From contig JAZQKX010000029.1 in assembly GCA_045542355.1 (NCBI GenBank), positions 1 through 64,000 on the forward strand: a stretch of DNA of 64,000 bases. The letters are read 5' to 3'. This stretch comes from UMGS1532 sp045542355. GTDB lineage: Bacteria; Bacillota; Clostridia; Oscillospirales; Acutalibacteraceae. The notes under the pieces are model-generated. The model was given only the letters and a program-made list of their open reading frames with translations. It was not told the origin of the DNA and searched no databases. Positions 32,885-42,588 of the stretch are shown piece after piece (the first letter of the stretch is position 1; each line of letters opens with the position of its first letter). Position numbers and translations under genes: made by a program.

Positions 32885-33562
32885 ATGGATTCCTCACTTA
32901 TCGGTGTAACTTTAGAACTTTTAGAGGGCTTTGGCACCACCTTCTTGGTGTTTGCGCTGACCCTTGTTATGGCAATACCATTAGGACTTATCGTGACCTT
33001 TGGCTCCACCTGTCGTTTCAAGCCCTTGGCGGCGCTGGTGAAAACATTTGTGTGGATTATAAGAGGCACTCCTTTGCTCCTGCAGATACTTGTGCTGGTA
33101 TATGGCCCTGGTCTCATTTTTGGAATAAGAGGGCTTGAAAATTACGTTGGCGTTATGATAGCCTTTATTATCAACTATGCCTGTTATTTTTCCGAAATCT
33201 ACCGTGGCGGAATTGAATCTATTCCCCGAGGTCAGTACGAAGCGGGGCAGGTACTTGGCATGACCAAGAACCAGATTTTCTTTAAAATTGTTCTCCCCCA
33301 GGTTATCAAGAGAATTATCCCCCCTATGGGTAATGAAATCATCACTCTGGTTAAGGATACATCCCTTGTGAGAATCGTTGGCGCTCTTGTCTTTGCGGGT
33401 GCTCAATATAAGGAAATTCTGGGTCATGCCTTTGAGTATGTTTCCACCAAGGCTCTTATCTGGCCCTTGTTCTATTCGGGCGCATTTTATCTCATATTCT
33501 GCGGCGCTTTGACAATACTTTTCGGCTACATCGAAAAGAGACTTGATTATTATAAAGCTTAA
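32885..33562 (+). CDS. Amino-acid ABC transporter permease
   Basis: 225 residues from the ATG at 32885 (AAAGGA upstream). Five hydrophobic helices with the HisM-type pattern RGTPLLLQI and the ATPase-coupling EAA loop YEAGQVLGMTKNQIFFKIVLPQ. It forms the channel with the ATPase encoded next. Confidence 0.9.
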   Translation: MDSSLIGVTLELLEGFGTTFLVFALTLVMAIPLGLIVTFGSTCRFKPLAALVKTFVWIIRGTPLLLQILVLVYGPGLIFGIRGLENYVGVMIAFIINYACYFSEIYRGGIESIPRGQYEAGQVLGMTKNQIFFKIVLPQVIKRIIPPMGNEIITLVKDTSLVRIVGALVFAGAQYKEILGHAFEYVSTKALIWPLFYSGAFYLIFCGALTILFGYIEKRLDYYKA

Positions 33563-33571
33563 GGAGTAAAG

Positions 33572-34333
33572 ATGATGCCAATTTTAGAAGTAAAGGACAT
33601 AAAAAAGAACTTCGGCAAGGTTGAGGTTTTAAAGGGCATAAGCTTTTCTCTTGAGCAGGGAGAGGTTATTTCCATAATCGGCTCGTCGGGTAGTGGAAAA
33701 ACCACCCTGCTTCGTTGCCTTAACTTTTTGGAGACTCCCGAGGAGGGAACTATTTCAATCGGCGAAAAGTGTATATTTGACGCTGGGAATACCAAAACTC
33801 TCAGCGAGAATGAAATAAGACAAAACCGTTTGCATTTCGGTCTGGTATTTCAGTCCTTTAATCTTTTCCCCCAGTATTCGGTGCTGAAAAACATAACCCT
33901 TGCTCCCACACTTCAGGGAAAAGGCACAAGCGAAGAAATCGAAAATAATGCGAAAGCATTGCTGGAAAGGGTAGGACTTAGCGAAAAAATGCATAACTAT
34001 CCCTGTCAGCTTTCTGGCGGTCAGCAACAACGTGTGGCAATCGCCAGAGCTTTGGCGCTTCATCCCGACATTCTCTGCTTCGACGAGCCCACCTCGGCTC
34101 TCGACCCCGAACTCACGGGCGAAGTATTGAGGGTTATAAGAGAGCTTAAAAACGACAATACAACCATGATAATCGTAACCCATGAAATGGAGTTTGCCCG
34201 TAATGTATCGGATAAGGTGATTTTTATGGCGGACGGAGTTATCGAGGAGGTCGGCACTCCCGAGGAGGTTTTTGATAATCCTCAGAGCGATAAAACCAAG
34301 CACTTCTTGGCAAAATCCTTGGAGAAGATTTAA
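33572..34333 (+). CDS. Amino-acid ABC transporter ATP-binding protein
   Basis: 253 residues; AAGGAG lies just upstream of ATGATG. Walker A GSSGSGKTT, Q-loop VFQSFNLFP, signature LSGGQQQR, Walker B ILCFDEPTSALDP and the H-loop THE are complete, in the GlnQ/HisP class. It starts 10 bases after the permease stop codon and drives uptake. Confidence 0.93.
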   Translation: MMPILEVKDIKKNFGKVEVLKGISFSLEQGEVISIIGSSGSGKTTLLRCLNFLETPEEGTISIGEKCIFDAGNTKTLSENEIRQNRLHFGLVFQSFNLFPQYSVLKNITLAPTLQGKGTSEEIENNAKALLERVGLSEKMHNYPCQLSGGQQQRVAIARALALHPDILCFDEPTSALDPELTGEVLRVIRELKNDNTTMIIVTHEMEFARNVSDKVIFMADGVIEEVGTPEEVFDNPQSDKTKHFLAKSLEKI

Positions 34334-34336
34334 TTT

Positions 34337-35053
34337 ATGAGAAGACTTATGAGTCAGATGCGCTCGGCTATTGAGCACTATGAAATGATAGCCGACGGTG
34401 ATAAAATCTGCGTGGGAGTTTCGGGTGGCAAGGATTCGGTGGCACTCCTGACAGCGCTTGCCCAAATGCGACGTTTCCTACCCAAAAAATACGAAGTTTA
34501 TGCCCTGTCTCTCAATATGAACTTTGGCGGTAAATCCACAGATTTTTCGGAAATCGCCGAGCTTTGCAGAAGACTTCGTGTTCCCTATGTGATAAAAGAT
34601 ACCCAAATCGGCGAGATTATTTTTGATGTTCGTAAAGAGGAAAACCCCTGCAGTCTTTGTGCCCGTATGCGCCGTGGTGCTTTGCACGATGCCGCAAAGG
34701 AAATGGGATGTAATAAGATAGCCTTGGGGCATCACTTAGACGATGCGGTGGAGACATTTTATCTTAACCTGCTTAACGGAGGTAAAATTGGTAGTTTCAG
34801 CCCTGTGACCTACCTGTCTCGCAAGGATATAACCATGATAAGGCCTATGATATATTCCTTTGAAAAGGACGTCACCCACGCGGCAAGGAGCGCAAATCTT
34901 CCTATATGTAAATCCACCTGTCCCGCCGATGGAAAAACCGAGAGACAGAGAATAAAGGAGCTTGTACGCGGTCTGGAAAAGGACTACGACGCGCTCCGCA
35001 AAAAGACCATCACTGCTTTGCAAAATGCCGAGCTTGACGGATGGCATACCTGA
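34337..35053 (+). CDS. TtcA-like tRNA 2-thiolation enzyme
   Basis: 238 residues, 3 bases after the ABC ATPase. PP-loop SGGKDSVALL binds ATP; PCSLCARMRRGAL supplies the paired Cys typical of TtcA, and HHLDDAVETF and CPADGKTERQRIK follow, the latter bringing a third Cys for a [4Fe-4S] cluster. TtcA thiolates C32 of certain tRNAs. Its place in this operon looks incidental. Confidence 0.8.
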   Translation: MRRLMSQMRSAIEHYEMIADGDKICVGVSGGKDSVALLTALAQMRRFLPKKYEVYALSLNMNFGGKSTDFSEIAELCRRLRVPYVIKDTQIGEIIFDVRKEENPCSLCARMRRGALHDAAKEMGCNKIALGHHLDDAVETFYLNLLNGGKIGSFSPVTYLSRKDITMIRPMIYSFEKDVTHAARSANLPICKSTCPADGKTERQRIKELVRGLEKDYDALRKKTITALQNAELDGWHT

Positions 35054-35079
35054 ATAATATAGAGAAAGGAACGACCCTC

Positions 35080-36045
35080 ATGGATACCAAGCTTTATGTT
35101 GTTATACCCTGCTATAATGAGGAAGAGGTTTTGCCCATAACCTCAAAGCTTTTTTTGGAAAAGCTTAAGGATATGATAGGCAAAAACAAAATAAGTGATG
35201 ACAGCAAAATAATGTTTGTAAACGACGGCAGTCGGGACAAAACTTGGGATATAATCTGCGATTTAGCAGATAAAGACCCGCATTTTATCGGTATCACTCA
35301 GAGTCGCAACCGCGGACATCAGAATGCTGTATTGGCAGGACTTATGGAAGCCAAATCAATGGCGGATATCACTATATCCATAGATTGCGACGGACAGGAC
35401 GACATAGGCGCTATGGAGAAAATGGTAGACGAATACCATAATGGCAATGAGATTGTCTACGGTGTGAGGAGTAAGCGTGATACCGACACCTTTTTTAAAC
35501 GTTTCACCGCCGAGGCCTTTTACAAATTGCTGGGTGCCATGGGTGTTGAGACGGTATATAACCACGCCGACTATCGGCTTATTTCCTCCAAAGTTTTAGA
35601 AGAACTTGCTAACTTCAAGGAAGTCAATCTGTTCCTAAGAGGCATGGTGCCGCTGGTAGGCTTTGAAAGCACCGAGGTGTTTTACGAGAGAAACGAGCGG
35701 ATGGCAGGTAAATCTCACTATCCCTTGCGAAAAATGTTGGCACTCGCCCTCGACGGAATAACCAGCCTCAGCATAAAGCCCATAAGAATGATAACCACTT
35801 TAGGCGGAATAATGGCGGTGTTGAGTATCATCGGTGCCATCTGGGCGTTTATAACCTACTTCGTCGGGGAGTCGGTAAGCGGTTGGGCGAGTACAATCTG
35901 CATCATCTGTTTCATCGGTGGTATGCACCTCTTTTGCCTTGGCGTAATAGGTGAGTATGTGGGTAAAATCTACCTTGAAGTTAAGTCTCGCCCACGGTAT
36001 ATAATAAGCAAAAGAACCTACGATAAAGGCGGTAAGGATGAATAA
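35080..36045 (+). CDS. Family 2 glycosyltransferase, bactoprenol type
   Basis: 321 residues from the ATG at 35080 (AAAGGA upstream). A GT-A domain with VVIPCYNEEE, VNDGSRD and DCDGQDD is followed by two C-terminal membrane helices (about 235-300). This is the layout of GtrB/CsbB/YkcC enzymes, which load a sugar onto undecaprenyl phosphate. The next gene, gtrA-like, overlaps it by 8 bases and would flip the product. Confidence 0.88.
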   Translation: MDTKLYVVIPCYNEEEVLPITSKLFLEKLKDMIGKNKISDDSKIMFVNDGSRDKTWDIICDLADKDPHFIGITQSRNRGHQNAVLAGLMEAKSMADITISIDCDGQDDIGAMEKMVDEYHNGNEIVYGVRSKRDTDTFFKRFTAEAFYKLLGAMGVETVYNHADYRLISSKVLEELANFKEVNLFLRGMVPLVGFESTEVFYERNERMAGKSHYPLRKMLALALDGITSLSIKPIRMITTLGGIMAVLSIIGAIWAFITYFVGESVSGWASTICIICFIGGMHLFCLGVIGEYVGKIYLEVKSRPRYIISKRTYDKGGKDE

Positions 36046-36499
36046 ATTGAAAGAGCTTTTTAAAAAGCATAGAGAACTTATGGTTTATTTTATCTTCGGT
36101 GTGCTGACAACGGCGGTCAACCTGATTACCTTTTATATACTGGAAGCCCTGTTTGGCACAGAAGATTCATATCTCTACAACAATCTTATCGCTTGGGTGG
36201 TAGGTGTTGTATTCGCCTATGTTACAAACAAGCTGATTGTATTCGAGTCGAAAAGCTGGGAGATAAAGCTTGTGCTGAGAGAATCTGCCGAATTTGTCGG
36301 CGCAAGGATTTTCAGCCTTGCCGTTGAGGAAGCGGGACTTTGGTTGCTGATTGACCTACTTCGCTGGGGAGGTTTTTCAAAAGAAATCTTCGGTTTCGAT
36401 GTTACAGGCGGACTCATCGCCAAGGTGATTTTGGCAATCATAGTTGTTATACTAAACTACATTTTCAGCAAATTTATAATCTTTAAAAAAATCAAATAA
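36038..36499 (+). CDS. GtrA-like flippase
   Basis: 153 residues, four hydrophobic helices; GVLTTAVNLITFYIL and FAYVTNKLIVFESKSW match the GtrA family. It starts inside the last codons of the glycosyltransferase gene. The pair probably decorates a cell-surface polymer: the enzyme makes a polyprenyl-linked sugar, and this protein moves it across the membrane. Confidence 0.88.
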   Translation: MNKLKELFKKHRELMVYFIFGVLTTAVNLITFYILEALFGTEDSYLYNNLIAWVVGVVFAYVTNKLIVFESKSWEIKLVLRESAEFVGARIFSLAVEEAGLWLLIDLLRWGGFSKEIFGFDVTGGLIAKVILAIIVVILNYIFSKFIIFKKIK

Positions 36500-36510
36500 C
36501 AATACAAAAT

Positions 36511-36556
36511 GGGTAGCTCTCCAAAAAGGAAAGCTACCCGTTATTTGTTATTGTAT
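36511..36556. terminator. Bidirectional terminator
   Basis: GGGTAGCT pairs with AGCTACCC. The flanks CAATACAAAAT and a matching TTTTGTATTG-type stretch extend the palindrome, serving the convergent gtrA-like and ileS genes. Confidence 0.7.
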
Positions 36557-36564
36557 TTTGGGTT

Positions 36565-39500
36565 TTATACCTTTTCAACACCGATGGTAACGGCTTCGCC
36601 GTTGATATCCCATTCCTTGCAGAAGCCCTTAGGCTCTGCCATAGAGATGGAATCAGCAAGGGTGTCACCGGCAATATCCTGAGGCTTTCTCTCGATAAGC
36701 TCCGCTATCTTTTCGCCACCCTTAATTGTGACATTAATGTGGTCCATAACGTTGAAGTCGGCTTCCTTACGCATGGTCTGAATTTTGCTTACAATTTCAC
36801 GAACAAAGCCCTCGTCGATAAGCTCATCGGTAAGAACTGTGTCGAGAGCAACAGTTACTCCCCGCTCGGAAAGGGTGAAGAAGCCTTCCTTCTGTGCTGT
36901 GCTGATGAGCAGGTCCTCGGTGTCGAGAACAACCGCGCCACCGGGGAGGTCAAGCTTGAGACTTCCGTCGCTGTCTAATTGGGCCTTTGCAGCGGTGCCG
37001 TCAATTTCAGCCAAAGCGTTGCGGATTTCATTCAACTGTTTGCCGTATTTTGGACCAACTGTTTTAAGCTGGGGCTTGAATACATAGGAAACAAAGTCAC
37101 CTAAGGATTCCTTGAACTCTACCTTTTTAACGTTAAGCTCATCCTTGATGATGTCGACATATTCTCCGCTAAGTTCATGGTCGCTTTCAACAAACATAGT
37201 GCTGAGGGGCTGACGGTTTTTGCGGTTTGAGCCGTTTCTTGCGGCACGACCTAATACAACAATGCCCAGCACCTTGTCCATGTTGTATTCAAGGTCAGGG
37301 TTGATTGCGGTCTCGTCTACTTCGGGGAACTCGCAAAGATGTACGCTCTTGGGAGCGTCGGCATCTACGGATTTCACAAGATTCTGATAGATGCTTTCGG
37401 CCATAAAGGGAATCATAGGAGCGGCGGCTTTAGCGGTGGTAACAAGAGCTTTATAAAGGGTCATGTAAGCCACGATTTTATCGTCGGTTAAATCCTGTAC
37501 CCAATATCTTTCTCTGCCGCGGCGAACATACCAGTTGGACATCTCGTCGGTGAATTCCTGCAAAGCACGTGCTGCTTCGGGGATTCGGTAGTTGGCGAGA
37601 TTTTCGTCAACGGTTTTAACCATTGAGTTAAGGCGGGACATGAGCCATTTATCCATAACCGTCATCTTGGATTCGTCCAGAGTGTGCTCTAAAGGATTGA
37701 ATTCATCTATATTAGCATAAAGCACATAGAAAGCGTAGGTATTCCAAAGGGTGCCCATAAATTTGCGCTGACCCTCTGTCACAGCTCTGCCATGGAAACG
37801 GTTGGGGAGCCAGGGGGCAGAGTTGGTGTAGAAATACCAGCGGATAGCGTCTGCACCATAGGTAGTGAGAGCTTCCATGGGGTCGACTGCATTGCCCTTG
37901 GATTTAGACATTTTCTGACCGTTTTCGTCCTGAACATGGCCAAGAACGATAACATTCTTATAAGGAGCCTTATTGAAAATAAGGGTGGAAATAGCAAGTA
38001 ATGAATAGAACCATCCGCGGGTCTGGTCAACCGCCTCAGAAATGAAGTCGGCAGGGAACTGAGATTCAAACAGCTCCTTGTTCTCAAAGGGATAGTGATG
38101 CTGAGCAAAGGGCATGGCACCTGAGTCAAACCAGCAGTCGATAACCTCAGGAACACGCTTCATCTTGCCGCCACACTTGGGGCAGTTAAGAAGCACTTCA
38201 TCTATATAGGGACGATGGAGTTCAACTTCGTCGGGACAGTTATCAGACATAGATTTTAATTCTTCAATGCTTCCGATGGAGTGACGGTGACCGCATTCAC
38301 ATTCCCAAATATTAAGAGGAGTGCCCCAATAACGGTTACGGGAAATACCCCAATCCTGAACATTCTGCAACCAGTCGCCGAAACGACCCTTACCAATGCT
38401 TTCGGGTATCCAGTTAATGGTGTTGTTATTTCTAATCAAATCCTCGCGAACGGCAGTCATCTTGATAAACCAAGATTCTCTTGCATAGTAGATAAGTGGA
38501 GTGTCGCAACGCCAACAGTGGGGATATTCATGCTCAAATTTTGGGGCGTCGAAAAGCAGCCCTGCTTTATCTAAATCGGTAAGTACCATCGGGTCAGCTT
38601 TCTTTACGAACACACCGGTATAGGGAGTTTCTTCGGTAAGGTCTCCCTTACTGTCAACAAACTGAACAAAGGGGAGATCGTATTTTCTGCCCACATTAGC
38701 GTCGTCCTCACCAAAGGCGGGAGCAATGTGAACAATACCTGTACCGTCAGACATGGTAACATAGCTGTCGCAGGTGATGTAGTGACCTTTTTTGTTCTGC
38801 TTTTCGCAAACAGGCTTTACAAAGTCGAACAAAGGCTCATATTCTTTATATTCTAAATCCTTACCGCTGAACTTTTCTAAAATCTCATAAGCAGCGGTGT
38901 CTTCGGTCGCAAGTTTTCCAAGTACCTTGTCCAGAAGCGCTACAGCCATATAGTAGGTGTAGCCGTCGGCGGCCTTAACCTTGCAATATTCATCTGTGGG
39001 GTTAACACAAAGCGCAACGTTGGAGGGCAGGGTCCAGGGGGTGGTTGTCCAGGCTAAGAAGTAGGCATCTTCACCTATAACCTTAAAGCGGACAACTGCG
39101 GAGCGCTCCTTAACGGTCTTATATCCTTGAGCAACCTCGTGGGAGGAGAGGGGAGTACCGCAACGGGGACAGTAGGGCACGATTTTAAAACCTTTGTATA
39201 AAAGGTCCTTTTCGTAAATCTGCTTTAATGCCCACCATTCAGATTCGATAAAACTGTTGTGATAGGTAACGTATGGGTCGTCCATGTCAGCCCAGAAGCC
39301 AACGGTGCGGGAGAAGTCCTCCCACATACCCTTGTATTTCCAAACGCTTTCTTTACAATGGTCGATAAAGGGAGCAATACCGTAGTCCTCAATCTGTTCC
39401 TTGCCGTCAAGCCCTAAAAGCTTTTCAACCTCTAATTCAACAGGCAGACCGTGGGTATCCCAACCAGCCTTACGGGGTACCATGTGACCTTTCATGGTGC

Positions 39501-39714
39501 GGTATCTAGGAATCATATCCTTTATAACACGGGTGAGAACGTGACCGATGTGGGGTTTGCCGTTTGCGGTTGGTGGACCATCGTAGAAAACGTAGGGCTC
39601 ACCCTTGGCGCGGGATTCGATACTGGCTTTAAATATCTCTTCCTTTTCCCAGAACTCGGCTATTTTTCTCTCCTGTTCTACAAAATTAATATTTGGTGAT
39701 ATGCTTTCATACAT
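36565..39714 (-). CDS. ileS: Isoleucyl-tRNA synthetase, long (type 2) form
   Basis: 1049 residues. Class I signatures: PHIGHVLTR near residue 57 and KMSKSKGN near 605. The editing domain has WTTTPWTLPSN; zinc knuckles CPRCG and CPKCGGK are present; the C-terminal part is the long form shared with eukaryotic-type and mupirocin-tolerant bacterial enzymes. It charges tRNA-Ile. Transcribed alone from a close promoter; I see no T-box in the short leader, although clostridial synthetase genes often have one. Confidence 0.95.
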   Translation of the reverse strand: MYESISPNINFVEQERKIAEFWEKEEIFKASIESRAKGEPYVFYDGPPTANGKPHIGHVLTRVIKDMIPRYRTMKGHMVPRKAGWDTHGLPVELEVEKLLGLDGKEQIEDYGIAPFIDHCKESVWKYKGMWEDFSRTVGFWADMDDPYVTYHNSFIESEWWALKQIYEKDLLYKGFKIVPYCPRCGTPLSSHEVAQGYKTVKERSAVVRFKVIGEDAYFLAWTTTPWTLPSNVALCVNPTDEYCKVKAADGYTYYMAVALLDKVLGKLATEDTAAYEILEKFSGKDLEYKEYEPLFDFVKPVCEKQNKKGHYITCDSYVTMSDGTGIVHIAPAFGEDDANVGRKYDLPFVQFVDSKGDLTEETPYTGVFVKKADPMVLTDLDKAGLLFDAPKFEHEYPHCWRCDTPLIYYARESWFIKMTAVREDLIRNNNTINWIPESIGKGRFGDWLQNVQDWGISRNRYWGTPLNIWECECGHRHSIGSIEELKSMSDNCPDEVELHRPYIDEVLLNCPKCGGKMKRVPEVIDCWFDSGAMPFAQHHYPFENKELFESQFPADFISEAVDQTRGWFYSLLAISTLIFNKAPYKNVIVLGHVQDENGQKMSKSKGNAVDPMEALTTYGADAIRWYFYTNSAPWLPNRFHGRAVTEGQRKFMGTLWNTYAFYVLYANIDEFNPLEHTLDESKMTVMDKWLMSRLNSMVKTVDENLANYRIPEAARALQEFTDEMSNWYVRRGRERYWVQDLTDDKIVAYMTLYKALVTTAKAAAPMIPFMAESIYQNLVKSVDADAPKSVHLCEFPEVDETAINPDLEYNMDKVLGIVVLGRAARNGSNRKNRQPLSTMFVESDHELSGEYVDIIKDELNVKKVEFKESLGDFVSYVFKPQLKTVGPKYGKQLNEIRNALAEIDGTAAKAQLDSDGSLKLDLPGGAVVLDTEDLLISTAQKEGFFTLSERGVTVALDTVLTDELIDEGFVREIVSKIQTMRKEADFNVMDHINVTIKGGEKIAELIERKPQDIAGDTLADSISMAEPKGFCKEWDINGEAVTIGVEKV

Positions 39715-39758
39715 TGTTGCACATCCTCCTCAAAGTATTTTGACTTAATAACTTATAT

Positions 39759-39787
39759 ATACTAACATATATAAATAAAAATTGCAA
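39759..39787 (-). promoter_or_regulatory. Promoter of ileS
   Basis: On the minus strand TTGCAA (39787-39782), a 17-base spacer and TAGTAT (39764-39759), about 45 bases before the start codon, with GAGGAGG between. Confidence 0.6.
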
Positions 39788-39799
39788 GTTTTAATTAAC

Positions 39800-40299
39800 C
39801 TAACTTTTTTTGATAGTCCTACTCAGTTTGTAGTTGTGTTTTGCTGTTTTGGGTAAAAGTCTTAGACTTCATCGTCTATATTATACTTCTCATCATCGCT
39901 AATTTCAAGGTGAACACAGGGCTCGTTGACAATTCAATCCAAAAGGTATACAATACATGTGGTGATAAATGTGATTTTTAAAAATGTTATAGTTTTACTG
40001 GATAATTTGATTTTTCAAAAAACCGATATACTAATAGGAATGGCAAAATAGCAGAGATTGGAGACAGTCTTTTGGCAGTGCGAGGCATAAAACGCAGTTA
40101 TTCCTGTCGGATTAACGAGTATTTTAACGAAGCAAAGGCTAAAATCCGCCCTTTAAATCAAGTTCGGATTAGTCATGTTTGCTTATATTTCCAATAGTTT
40201 ACAAAAAAGTACTGGATTATTTGCGAGATATGTAGTACAATGTAAGTTAAGAAATTAATCATGGCATGAAATATTGTCGAAAAACGGATGGTAAACTGA
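39800..40299. other. Intergenic stretch with possible gene remnants
   Basis: No complete gene. A 63-codon plus-strand frame without a start (40006-40197) and a 24-codon minus-strand tail (39933-39862, ending in an acidic EISDDEKYNIDDEV) look like pieces of decayed genes. The final 60 bases form the leader of the glycosyltransferase gene. Confidence 0.35.
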
Positions 40300-41409
40300 A
40301 TGAGTAAACCTATAAAAGTTTTGCAGTTCAGCTTGAGTGATAATATCAGCGGAATAGAGACGCTTCTTCGCAATTTGTATAAGCAATTTAACCACGACGA
40401 AATCCAGTTCGATTTCGTCACCACCTACGATTCACCTGTCTATAGTCAGGAGTTTCTGGATTCGGGCGCGAAGATATACAAACTGCCGTCACAAAAGCGA
40501 TTTATTGAATATTATTTTGCACTAAAAAAGCTGATAAAGGAGAATGATTATCATATCATTCATGTTAACAAAAACTCCTGCGCCGAAATAACTCCTTTTG
40601 TTGTAGGGCACAAACTGAAGCTTCCTTTGGTCATCGCCCATTCCCACAACACCAAATCAACCGCGGGTAAACTTGCAGATATTGTAAGCTTCTTCAACCG
40701 TGGCAGGATGGATAAGTATATGACCGCGGCTTTCGCCAGTTCTGAGGCGGCTGCCGAGTGGATGTTTGGCAAAAGCTATTGTCGAAACCATGAGGTACCC
40801 ATACTTAAGAACGGTATAGACCTCACCGAGCTTTCTTTCGATTCCGACCATCGTCAGGAAATAGAAAAACGGCTTTCTCTCAGCGGTAAATTTGTGGTAG
40901 GTCATGTGGGCAGATTTTCTCACAGAAAGAACCACGATTTTCTCCTTGATATTTTCAAGGTAATCCACGACAGACAGCCCAACTCTGTGCTCATGTTGGT
41001 GGGCTCAGGTCCATTAATGGGTGAAATTCAACAGAAAGCTCAGCGTATGGGGTTAATGGACTCGGTTATGTTCATGGGTGCGCAGAACAATATAAACGAG
41101 TATTACAGCGCCATGGACGCATTTGTGCTTCCCTCGTTGGCTGAGGATCTGCCTGTGGCGGCAATAGAGGCTCAGGCGTCGGGTCTGCCTCTGTTTGTTT
41201 CCGATACAATAGACAGTGAGCTGGAAGTCACAAACAACGTGAAATGGCTCAGTCTCCAACAGCCTGCAGAAATCTGGGCGGATATGATACTCAACACCTG
41301 CGAATGCTTTGAGAGAACCAATCAGGATGAGGCTCTCCGTGCCGCGGGTTACGACATAAAAGAAACCGCAGAAAAATTGAGAGAGCTTTATCTCTCTGTA
41401 GAAGAATAA
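40300..41409 (+). CDS. Family 4 glycosyltransferase (EpsF-like)
   Basis: 369 residues with a GT-B fold. The N-terminal domain has HVNKNSCAEI and IAHSHNTKS; the C-terminal nucleotide-sugar site has VGRFSHRKNHDFLLDIF and the EX7E-type SLAEDLPVAAIEAQASGLP. Similar to exopolysaccharide enzymes EpsF/CapM. It stands alone, with only a weak ribosome binding site; a palindromic repeat begins at its stop codon. Confidence 0.88.
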   Translation: MSKPIKVLQFSLSDNISGIETLLRNLYKQFNHDEIQFDFVTTYDSPVYSQEFLDSGAKIYKLPSQKRFIEYYFALKKLIKENDYHIIHVNKNSCAEITPFVVGHKLKLPLVIAHSHNTKSTAGKLADIVSFFNRGRMDKYMTAAFASSEAAAEWMFGKSYCRNHEVPILKNGIDLTELSFDSDHRQEIEKRLSLSGKFVVGHVGRFSHRKNHDFLLDIFKVIHDRQPNSVLMLVGSGPLMGEIQQKAQRMGLMDSVMFMGAQNNINEYYSAMDAFVLPSLAEDLPVAAIEAQASGLPLFVSDTIDSELEVTNNVKWLSLQQPAEIWADMILNTCECFERTNQDEALRAAGYDIKETAEKLRELYLSVEE

Positions 41410-41483
41410 TAAGAACCCGACCCGCCATACGCAATTAAAATTGCGGGCGGGTACCCCGGAATCTTGTTGTTTTCACAATAAAA
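41408..41483 (+). repeat. 76-bp palindromic repeat, intergenic copy
   Basis: Matches 58287-58362 at 72 of 76 positions. The centre is an imperfect palindrome: CCCGCC-ATAC-GCAATT, then AA, then AATTGC-GGGCGGG. TA dinucleotides lie at both edges. The other copy is inside the mutL gene, so this is a mobile-looking short element. Confidence 0.85.
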
Positions 41484-41485
41484 CA

Positions 41486-41521
41486 AAGGTGTTTAGCGAC
41501 AAACTAAACACCTTGTTGTTT
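41486..41521. terminator. Bidirectional terminator
   Basis: AAGGTGTTTAG pairs perfectly with CTAAACACCTT, followed by GTTGTTTTT; between the convergent glycosyltransferase and dehydrogenase genes. Confidence 0.75.
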
Positions 41522-41533
41522 TTATATCCTATT

Positions 41534-42523
41534 TCAAGAAACCACATTGCCCTCTATGGGTTTATTTTCCATAAAGCTTTCAGCGTTTTGTAGGGTTGTG
41601 GCGCTGATTGCCTCCAGAGCCTCGGTGGTTAAAAAGCCCTGATGGGAGGTAACAATAACATTGGGAAAGGAGAGAAGTCTTGCTGTGACCGAGGTTTCCA
41701 AGATATCATCCTCGCGGTTTTCGAAAACATTCTCCTGCTCCTCCTCGTATACATCCAAACCCACGCCCGAAAACTTGTGCATACGGATGCCTTTGATAAG
41801 GTCCTCGGTGCTGATAAGAGCGCCACGGGATGTGTTTACAAGTATAACGTTGTCTTTCATTTTCTCGATTGCGCTGAGATTTATCATGTGATAGGTTTCC
41901 TCAATAAGAGGGCAATGCAGAGAAATCAAATCACTTCTGCGGAAAAGTTCATCAAGGCTGACGTATTCGATAAAATCAAGTTCGGGGTTGGGGTACTTAT
42001 CGTAAGCGATGATCTTCATTCCAATGCCGTGACAGCTCTTTGCCATTGCGGCGCCGATTTTACCCGTGCCGATGATTCCTGCCGTCTTGCCATGGAAATT
42101 CATGCCTGTAAGACCGATAAGGCTGAAGTTGTTTTCTCTCACCTTTATATAAGCCTTGTGTATGTGACGGTTAACGGCAAAGGCAAGAGCCAGAGCATGT
42201 TCCGCCACAGCTTCGGGGGAGTAGCCGGGTACTCGCATAACCGTTATTCCGCATTCCTTTGCGACCTTGAGATCCACGTTATTGAAACCAGCACATCTGA
42301 GAAGAATAAGCCGTACTCCGTATTCTTTCAAGGAGCGCACAATATCCCCGTTTAAATCCGATGCCACAAATACGCACACGGCGTCGTAGCCCTGAGCCAG
42401 ACTCACCGTGCGAAAGGATATATCGGTTTTAAGAAAATCGATGGTTATATCAGGGTGCTTCTGAAGTATGCTTTCAAAAGATTCTCTATCATAGGGTTTG
42501 GTGTCGTAAAATAAAATTTTCAT
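41534..42523 (-). CDS. D-2-hydroxyacid dehydrogenase (D-lactate dehydrogenase-like)
   Basis: 329 residues. NAD-binding GIIGTGKIGAAMAKSC; catalytic Arg in NTSRGALI, Glu in the DVYEEE region and His in SHQGFLT follow the D-isomer-specific dehydrogenase pattern, with the LdhA-like RCAGFNNVDL near residue 77. It likely reduces pyruvate to D-lactate with NADH during fermentation. Confidence 0.88.
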   Translation of the reverse strand: MKILFYDTKPYDRESFESILQKHPDITIDFLKTDISFRTVSLAQGYDAVCVFVASDLNGDIVRSLKEYGVRLILLRCAGFNNVDLKVAKECGITVMRVPGYSPEAVAEHALALAFAVNRHIHKAYIKVRENNFSLIGLTGMNFHGKTAGIIGTGKIGAAMAKSCHGIGMKIIAYDKYPNPELDFIEYVSLDELFRRSDLISLHCPLIEETYHMINLSAIEKMKDNVILVNTSRGALISTEDLIKGIRMHKFSGVGLDVYEEEQENVFENREDDILETSVTARLLSFPNVIVTSHQGFLTTEALEAISATTLQNAESFMENKPIEGNVVS

Positions 42524-42588
42524 GTATTTCCCTCATCTTTCAGAATTAACTAAGATAATTATTCTCGATTATCAGGCAGAATATTCCT

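Noticed and set aside
39715..40299. T-box riboswitch before ileS
   Set aside because: No T-box or specifier-like sequence is visible on the minus strand, and a promoter lies close to the start.
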